In this document: one piece after another, positions 57,360-64,000 of the stretch
How the letters are laid out: each line of letters opens with the position of its first letter
Numbering within the stretch: position 1 is the first letter of the stretch
Origin: Cavia porcellus
Taxonomy: Eukaryota > Chordata > Mammalia > Rodentia > Caviidae
Assembly (NCBI RefSeq): GCF_034190915.1
Contig: NW_026947485.1
Location: 32,563,519-32,627,518 of the forward strand
Direction: 5' to 3'
DNA length: 64,000 bases
The notes under the pieces: generated by a model
What the model saw: only the letters and a program-made list of their open reading frames with translations
Told to the model about the DNA's origin: nothing
The model's database searches: none
Made by a program: the position numbers and the translations under genes

Positions 57360-58715
57360 ATTCTGTTTCTTAGCACAGTTTTAAATTCACCTGATGGTGA
57401 AAAGAAAGTACAGATGCTTCTCATGTGTCCCCCTCCTCACACATGCATGGTCTCCCCATCAATACCCTGCTTGAGTGGCATAGTTGCCACAGTGAGTGAG
57501 CTACACTGACACATCATCGTCACCTAATACCCACCATCTACATTCGGGTTTGCTCTTGGCTTGGTATATTCTGTGGGCCTGGATAGATGCGTAATGTTGT
57601 ATACTTACCACTGCAGTCATACAAATAGTTTCATTACCCTAAATACTCTGTGCTCTGCTATTTTTCCCTCCATTTGTCAACTCCTGACCACTATTAATCT
57701 CTCACTGTTTCCATACTTTTGCTTTTCCATAATGTCAAATTGTTGGAATGATATAGTTTTTCATTGTTCTCAGGTTGGTTTCTTTCATGTAAGTTTCATC
57801 TCATGTTTTCCTGGCTTGAGAGCTCATTTCTTTTGTGCACTAAATATAATAATCCATTGTCTAGGTGTGTTGCAGTTTGATTATCCAGACACCTGCTGTT
57901 GCAGTCAGGGTTTACAAGAAAAATAATTTGATGCAGGACACATAATTTATAGAATTATCTTATAATAGTCAGCCAAGGAGTCAAACACAAAAAGTGCAAG
58001 AAATCTGTCCACATACTAAAGACTCAAATAATCCAGCTGAGGGCCTGAATCCCATGGCAATGTCCTGCATGAGTCCAGCTGAAGATCTAGAACCCATGAT
58101 AGTACCTCCCATGAGTCCAGCTGGAGCCATAGAACCCACAACATACAAGTCTCATACAAGTCTGTTTCTGGGCTGGGAAGGCCCAAAGGTCAGCAGTAGA
58201 AGCTAGAGAGTCCGTGCCAGTGGAATGAAGGATCTGTGTCAGTAGGTTGAGGGTTCTGCACTGGAGCCAGGCAGCAATGTTCAATGTAAGGACCAGAGCT
58301 CCCCCCGCAAAGTACCACAATCATCTTCAGCAACAGTGAGGTCTTGACCTCCTCTGATGGAGAGAACAGTCAAGTTCATACCAAGAAAGAAACTCAACAA
58401 GCTCCTCCAACAGAACCAATGGCAACAGGAGAACCAGCACCACCACTTCTTCCTCTCTGATTTTCCTTTTATGCTGTTGGCAACAATCTTCAAGTGGGCC
58501 GTCCACACCCAGCACTGTGCTGATTCAGTTCAGCTGGGTGTTATGAGTTAACCAACAGTTGTCTGTCCACCACATTGCCAAAAGACATCTTGGGTACTTC
58601 TGGATTTTGGAAAACTGTAAATAAAGTTGTTGTAGACATCCATGTGCAGGCTTTTGTGTAGCACTAATTTTCAGCTCCTTTGGGTAAACATCAAGTCAAG
58701 TCAGCTCAGTGTCTG
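57360..58715 (+). repeat. Old L1 3' region split by a family X repeat
   Basis: 'acattcgggtttgctcttgg', 'atagatgcgtaatgttgtat', 'ttggaatgatatagtttttc' and, after the insertion, 'aaagacatcttgggtacttc', 'cttttgtgtagcactaattt' match the well-known L1M 3'-UTR text. The two parts join if 57895-58585 is removed. Confidence 0.7.
57895..58585 (+). repeat. Interspersed repeat, family X copy 2
   Basis: 'ttgcagtcagggtttacaag', 'gtgcaagaaatctgtccac', 'tgaatcccatggcaatgtcc', 'agctagagagtccgtgcc' and 'ccgtccacacccagcactgt' parallel 17363-18005. It contains an imperfect internal repetition of 'gagtccagctgaagatctag'-type units (58020-58140). Confidence 0.5.
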
Positions 58716-58719
58716 AGAA

Positions 58720-60420
58720 CTTTTCGAGCTTCTGCATGCATCACTTTTGCTGATGTTACCATGGCCCAAACAAGTCCTGAGGGCAGATGTGGGGAAGAGA
58801 AGAAGTTTTACCTCTGGATGAGATGATCAGCAAGGTCACACTGCAAAGGTCCACTGGGAAGAGTAGAGTTGATGATCACATTTGCAGTGGGCTTCACTTT
58901 GGTGCATGTTTTGTGAATTCTTGATGTTTGGCAGAAAGTATCAAGTCATTTGATTGTAAAGAATGAAAAAGGCCACAGGATTAGGTGACTTCAGAAACTT
59001 CTTAGCCAAATGGCCAAGAAATAAATAAAATATGTGCAGCTTATTGCTGCAGGAAGCCTGTAAAGGTATGTTTCACATATTATTTATCCCACAAACATTT
59101 ATTGAGTGCTGTTATGTACTAGATGCTACAGTTGCAGGTGTGGCTCCGAGAGATAGTTCAGCTCAGTTTCTGTTCCAGTGAGGGTTTGGGGCCAGAGACA
59201 GAAAATAGGATTCAGGATGCACTGCTTACTGCCTGGCCGCTCAGCATGTGGTTCATGACTAGCAGCACCAGCAACCTTGGGAACTGGCTGGGAATGCAGA
59301 ATCTCAGCCTTGCTGAATCAGACCCACAGGCTCAAGGTCCTGGGTTTAAGATCCTGGGGGATCCCAGGGCACATTGGTCTGGAAAGCCCTTATCTCCTGG
59401 GATGTGACCACAGAGAGGTCCTGCCTGTCTAGGGGTTTCCAGGATCCTTTGGGTGGTCTAGTTTATGACTTTTTCATCTGGTAGGGATTGAAAGAACAGT
59501 GGAAGGTCAAAAGGTGCTGGAGCCAACATCTTTATCCTGAGCCGCCTTCCTGCCTGTGCTGCCTGTCCTGCACTGCCCTCTGGTGGCCGTAGGAGGTCAC
59601 TGCTGCCTCACATTGCACATCACAGCAACAGGGCCCTAAATCCAATTTGTCACTAATGTCCTTCTAGAGACATGACCTCAGGCCTTCCTAAGGTCAGAGG
59701 CTGTATTCTGGCTTCCTACTCTGCCCCACTGCTCAGCTTCAGCCGGCCACTCTCTGAAGCTCCATTGCCATCAGCTTCCTCATTATGTAGATCTGGGGGA
59801 CTCCTGTGACACCCTGAACCCTCCCATGGGGCCAATCTCCTCCTCTTTCAACCCCAGTGTCCCTGCACTGAGTGACAGGAGCTGGGCCTAGAAGTCGCCC
59901 ACTTGGGGGGGGGGTTGGGATGGTTTCTGGCTTTGAGAACTTTAGTTCCTGTTCCTCTTTTTCCTGTGGAGAACCAGCATCTGTGAATCTTAGCCTTTGA
60001 GTTCTCTCTGGGGCTTGGTCAGGTGCAGGGACACACACTTCACTTGTGGACTCCTTTCTTCTCTGCTTGCCTGTCCACAGCCTTATTAGTATTTCCGGGG
60101 TCCTTTCTCAAATAAACAATTTGTTCTCAAATTAGTGAGTTGGACTCAAATTCTTGTCTGAAGGTCTGCTTTTAGGAGAAGCCAAATGAAGAGTATCCAG
60201 CTAAATCACTTTATTTTCATTGTCTTTGGTGCAGGGTAATGAGAAAGTGTTATGGAGGGCAGATGCTCAGATTTTCCCCTCTGACTTCTGGACCAGGTGT
60301 TGGGAGCAGATCCTACTTGCTTCAGAGGGGCAGTGAATGAGATGGTGGTCAGAGTAGCCATGACTTCCCTGCCAGGCGGGTCCTCTGGGCCACGCTGACC
60401 TTAGACACTGGAGCCCTTGC
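58720..60420. other. Intergenic, with a MER5-like piece
   Basis: About 59225-59400 resembles a MER5-type hAT element ('gactagcagcaccagcaac', 'ggctgggaatgcagaatctc', 'gctgaatcagacccacagg'). No gene seen otherwise. A run of about ten G lies near 59910. Confidence 0.45.
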
Positions 60421-60424
60421 AGGC

Positions 60425-60829
60425 AACTAACTATAAGGCAGATGCCCTCATCAGGGCAGCAAGTTTCAGAGCAGCTAAAGGGGTGGTGGTTACACCCAGC
60501 ATCTGGCAGCCAGCCTCCTGCAAGGCTGCCTCCACCATCTTCTTCTTTAGGTAGATCCCAAAAAACTGCAGGCCCACCAAGTAGTGCTTCACATGCAGGG
60601 CTGCCATGGTGGCCAGGTGTCTGCCTGGCTTCAGCAGGCTGACTAGGCCCCGCATGGCCACCCGGTAGGCATCTATACTGGGACAGGCACCCTCCAGGGT
60701 CAGCAGCGTCAGCACGCAGTTGGCTGGTGGCACCTGGTTGACCGTAGTGGGTGCGGCTGGGTCACATCACACTTCAGCAATCTCTTGACTGATTTTTGGA
60801 GCCAGGCCTCCTTCTCCTGCCATCTGTTC
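60425..60829 (-). pseudogene. INMT: INMT-like last exon, frameshifted
   Basis: The minus strand carries the terminal exon of an indolethylamine N-methyltransferase-like gene (NNMT/PNMT/TEMT family, SAM-dependent methylation of tryptamine-type amines). A splice acceptor (tcgcctgcag) precedes 60829. The translation runs NRWQEKEAWLQKSVKRLLKC, then DVTQPHPL; after a one-base loss near 60735-60741 it continues PPANCVLTLLTLEGACPSID, LVSLLKPGRHL, HYLVG and EAGCQML. A second frameshift near 60440-60460 is needed to reach the C-terminal DEGICLIV. Compared with INMT, KPGG has become KPGR. ACP after Glu and the HYxVG motif fit INMT better than NNMT. The splice site means it is not a processed copy. Exons 1 and 2 are not found up to 64000. 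INMT is next to CRHR2 in other mammals. Confidence 0.78.
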
Positions 60830-61184
60830 CTGCAGGCGACAATCACAGAGGTGAGGTGTTAGGTATAATGACCAATTGACAATATTATGACATGTAACAG
60901 TATAGCAAGTAATGAAAGTGATAATTATAATAAATATCTTCATTATGATCATCCCTGGCCCTAGCCAGTCATCCTTGGGCAAAGCCCATAACTTAACTTG
61001 TTCAGAAAATAAATGTTTGAGAGAGATGTTGTTTCTTGTATTATGAAGATGAGGAAATGAAGGAACAGAACTACTCAAGTTTATCCAGCTCTCGTGATGG
61101 TAGATTATGTATTTTACTATCCTCTCCTTCATTTCTACCTCCTTCTTAACAAATAATTGTTTGGAATATTTCATTATTGATTTT

Positions 61185-61600
61185 TAAGCTGTAAATTATA
61201 TATAATAAAATTTTCCACTTTGATAAGTTTAAATCGTACTATTTAGTGGTATTTATTGTGCTTGCAATGTTATGGAACCATCATATTGTTTCCCAATACT
61301 TTTTCCTTGCTCTCTATGGAAATTATATATAATAAAATTTGCCACTTTGATAAGTTTAAATCGTACTATTTAGTGGTATTTATTGTGCTTGCAATGTTAT
61401 GGAACCATCATATTGTTTCCCAATACTTTTTCCTTGCTCTCTTGTTCCCAGTAAGCAATGACGCCCCTGTCCCTAAGTCACTTCCCTGCAACCCCTGAGA
61501 GGAGAGCCACTTATCTGCTTTCTGTTGCTGTGAATTTGCCTATCGTAGAGATTTCACATCTGTGGAACTGGGAGGTGTGTCCCTTCTGGGCGGGGCTTAT
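61185..61600 (+). repeat. Old L1 3' fragment with tandem duplication
   Basis: 'ttttccactttgataagttt', 'gcaatgttatggaaccatca' and 'cttatctgctttctgttgct', 'tgtgaatttgcctatcgtag' are typical old L1 3'-region text. Confidence 0.6.
61193..61442. repeat. Tandem duplication, 123-bp units
   Basis: Units 61193-61315 and 61320-61442 repeat with a period of 127 bp and one mismatch (ttttcc versus tttgcc). A 4-bp spacer atgg separates them. The near identity contrasts with the age of the L1 sequence it copies, so the duplication is recent or an assembly artefact. Confidence 0.95.
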
Positions 61601-61604
61601 TTGT

Positions 61605-62640
61605 ATCATAATGGTCTCCATGCTCTTGTTATCTCCTCTTTCTTCAGCTTCCTGGAGCTGCACACTCATGGCCCTTGCTTTCTCCCAGTCTCCCACCACA
61701 GCCTCCTCCTGGTCTGATGTTAGCATTATACTTGGCCCTGTGGTGTTCTCAGCCACCCATTGCCAGCTCCTAGAGTCCGTTTCCTCCAAAGGCTCCTCTG
61801 AGTCCCGACATGCACAGACAGCCTGGAAGTTGCCCTTGACTCCTCACTGCCCCCATATCCGCAGGTGACCCCATGTAGCCACCTCCGAGGCCTCCAAGGC
61901 TCCCACCTGGTGAGCACCATGCTAGCTGCCTGGATACCCCAGCACACCCTGCTGTGCTAGTTTGCCCAGCCTGTCTCCTGAGTCGTGCTCAGCTGTCTGC
62001 GTGATGAGCAGCTCCCTATAACACATAGATCCCACCACTCCATTCCCCTCATGTACTTGAGGTTGAAGCTATCCCCTCCACAGGGCTTGGTCTCCACTGC
62101 CTTTTTTGACACCTGGTTGTATTCTTTTTACTTGACAGTCACTTTCTTTCTGGTCCCCAAACAGCTCATACTCAATGCCAGCCTCTCCTTTTGCTGTTTC
62201 TACAGCTTGATTTGACTCCTGCAGATCCTTTGGTACCTCAGAAGTCGCTCACTCTGGCTGCTCCTAAAAGGCACCAGTCAATCTTAAATGTCAACTTGGT
62301 TGGCAGGCGAGATGCCTGTATTAGTACAGCATACTTCAGGGTGTGTCTGGCAAGGTCAAGGGTTATGACTTTGGGGACTACCAGGTGGAATCAAAATACA
62401 CAGTGAATAATTTTTAAAAAGTGTTACACTAAAAGACACATTTCCATTAATCTCTCTCGAAAGACTCGGATCCCCTCTTTAAACAGTCTTATCTCGTGGC
62501 TCTGCCACTTTCTGAAGCAGTTCTGGAAATCTTTGGGTACCTCTACAAGGTGTGGTAGCACATTCGGTGAATAGTGCTGCCAAGTGCCATCCGAGGGAGA
62601 AGCAGCCTTGTCAAAACATTACAGTGTAGAAGGGTGGTGG
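61605..62640. other. Intergenic, nothing recognised
   Basis: Searched for upstream INMT exons on the minus strand and found none. Confidence 0.45.
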
Positions 62641-62646
62641 AGTTTC

Positions 62647-63003
62647 AAAAATGGCGGCTTGCTAGGGGATTGGGCGGAGAGTCTCTGCAGAGAAATCATA
62701 TTAGATGCTAAAATATGACAACATGGAGAGGGCCAGACAAATGGATAACGATTCTTATTAACCAAGACAGAGCGGCGAGAGGATTTAAAGTCGTGCCGAG
62801 ACTGCAGTTGCTGATAACGGGAGTCTGCAAATCCCGCACCTTTAACGTGGCACGCTGACCAGTGGATCCAAGAGGAAAAGCTGTATTGACTCTTGGTGAC
62901 TGCTGGAAATTGAGACCTGGGACCCCGCGAAGCAGCCAGGCCACCCGGCTGTGCCGGAGGAGATAGTGAGAAGCTCTGGAGCTCAGAAGCCAGACACCAT
63001 GTA
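62647..63003 (+). mobile_element. Probable L1 5' end (5' UTR) cut by provirus 2
   Basis: It starts with caaaaatggcggc, a perfect-looking YY1 site, which is how intact L1 5' UTRs usually begin. GC- and CpG-containing sequence without a frame follows ('gagcggcgagagga', 'ccaggccacccggctgtgcc'), up to the provirus. The continuation would lie beyond the window. It could instead be a CpG-containing unique promoter; L1 is an inference. Confidence 0.45.
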
Positions 63004-64000
63004 TGTCGATGTCCGCTCCCGGCCGGCAGGAAGGACACACGACAAAGTCTGGTAGTGGACAACCTTTTCTTTTTATTTTCCTTCTCCGTACAGCCTGCCC
63101 TGGGTTCTCCCAGCTGAAGCCTCCTCTGGTCCGCTCCCCGCGGCTCCTTTTGTGCTTCAGTCTGCCCCAAAGCCTCTACCGGTCCGCTCTCCGCGGCTCC
63201 TTTTGGGCTTTTACTTCTGGGCTTCTACCTGGCTTCTTCTTCCGCCCAGGGGTGGCACCGGTATATATACGGGTACAGTGTCCAATCATGTTAAAGTAAG
63301 CAAGGCAAGCTGATTGGCTAACATCATCAGTTGCCAGGCAGACTATATTGTTGAGCGGGTTGTTTACGCGGTAAGCAGGAAACTAACATATTCGATGGGA
63401 GGGGTAATCTACCTCAGGCTTTGCTCTTTACCACAGGCCGCACGTCCGCCGCGCAAGGCGAGCTATCACAGACGCGGCTCCCAACATCTCCCCCTATTTT
63501 ATTTTTTATGAATGTGCGCATCGTAGCCCTTCCTGGACTGGGTGCAGAGGCTTATGCCCTATGTGTAGGCCCACCGTAGGTCCTTGGCTTAGACCCTGGT
63601 TGGCCATGCCATGGTCTGCCAAGGCCCTGAGGCCCTCGTCCTTTTTCTAGGGCCAGGCACAAACTGGACGGAACCTGGATGCACACAAGCTTGCACTCAT
63701 TTCCTCTCCGTAAAGAAATCCCCTCGGAGAGAAATTTAGACCTGGGCAGCATCTAACAGTCCAGCGGCTTACGTGCAGGATGGGGTAGGGCCTGGCTTAG
63801 GTCGAGTCGTGCTGGGGAGGCACGCTCTTACCCGTCATTGACTCACCTACCCTGCTGTGTATTGTCACCTTATGGAGGAGAATGAGGGATGCCCGCCATA
63901 TCTAGACTCGGTCGTGGGCCAATTGAGCAAGCCATGCATATGCCTGAGGATCTTCTTGTCCATTTCGGGCTACCGCTATTTCTATTCATCTTATTGGTTG
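63004..64000 (-). mobile_element. IAP-like provirus 2, 3' part (runs off the window)
   Basis: The 3' LTR (63004-63486, 483 bp) and the first 514 bp of internal sequence (63487-64000) are in the same orientation as provirus 1. The LTR differs from LTR 31233-31715 at one base (near 63080) and the internal part at one base (near 63870). The polypurine tract, the 66-codon unassigned frame (63552-63752), the TATA-like box (63260-63271) and the AATAAA complement (63072-63077) are all present. The six bases before it, catgta, would be its target duplication. Whether this copy has pol, or the same SINE and deletion, cannot be seen here. Confidence 0.93.

Noticed and set aside
60767..61174. 135-codon minus-strand frame as an independent gene
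   Set aside because: Its last residues overlap the INMT-like exon in a wrong frame and the rest is AT-rich intergenic sequence.

Overview
The window is vertebrate nuclear DNA from a rodent, most likely one outside the mouse/rat group. It has sparse spliced exons, a CpG island, long dinucleotide microsatellites, and ancient mammalian repeats (MIR, L2, old L1, Tigger-like transposons, MaLR-type LTRs). It also has tRNA-Ala-derived ID SINEs, B1 and B1-ID chimeric SINEs, a HAL1-type retroposon and young IAP-like class II endogenous retroviruses. The mix of B1, ID and B1-ID elements without obvious B2 elements suggests a squirrel-related or castorimorph rodent. The species cannot be fixed from the sequence alone.

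Region 1 (1 to about 17.1 kb) is the 5' half of the corticotropin-releasing hormone receptor 2 gene (CRHR2), on the minus strand. Reading from the right there are four parts: a TATA/MEF2-like promoter at 17105-17141; the beta-isoform signal-peptide exon (16855-16938); the second beta exon (8379-8472); and the alpha-isoform first exon (1679-1781), inside a CpG island only 155 bp upstream of the shared ligand-binding-domain exon (1398-1523). Splice sites and phases agree: both alternative 5' ends enter the shared exon in phase 1. The transmembrane exons lie beyond the left edge of the window.

Region 2 (about 17.1-60.4 kb) is intergenic and made largely of repeats. The main items are: a complete but internally deleted IAP-like provirus on the minus strand (31233-34179, 483-bp LTRs, 6-bp target-site duplication, truncated gag, an ID SINE at the gag breakpoint); a HAL1 retroposon (ORF1 only, 16-bp duplication) at 38043-40179; nested MaLR/ERV LTRs at 37-38 kb; a solo LTR with a 5-bp duplication at 45904-46289; a 3'-truncated-orientation L1-type insertion into an L2 at 48798-49328; and a solo class II-like LTR with a 6-bp duplication at 56337-56666.

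Region 3 (60.4-64 kb) carries the last exon of an indolethylamine N-methyltransferase (INMT)-like gene on the minus strand (60425-60829). It retains a splice acceptor but has two apparent frameshifts. INMT neighbours CRHR2 in other mammals, so this fits conserved synteny with a decayed copy. It is followed by a 127-bp-period tandem duplication in an old L1, a probable L1 5' end with a YY1 site (from about 62647), and the 3' end of a second, nearly identical IAP-like provirus (63004 to beyond the window edge), which interrupts that L1 5' end.
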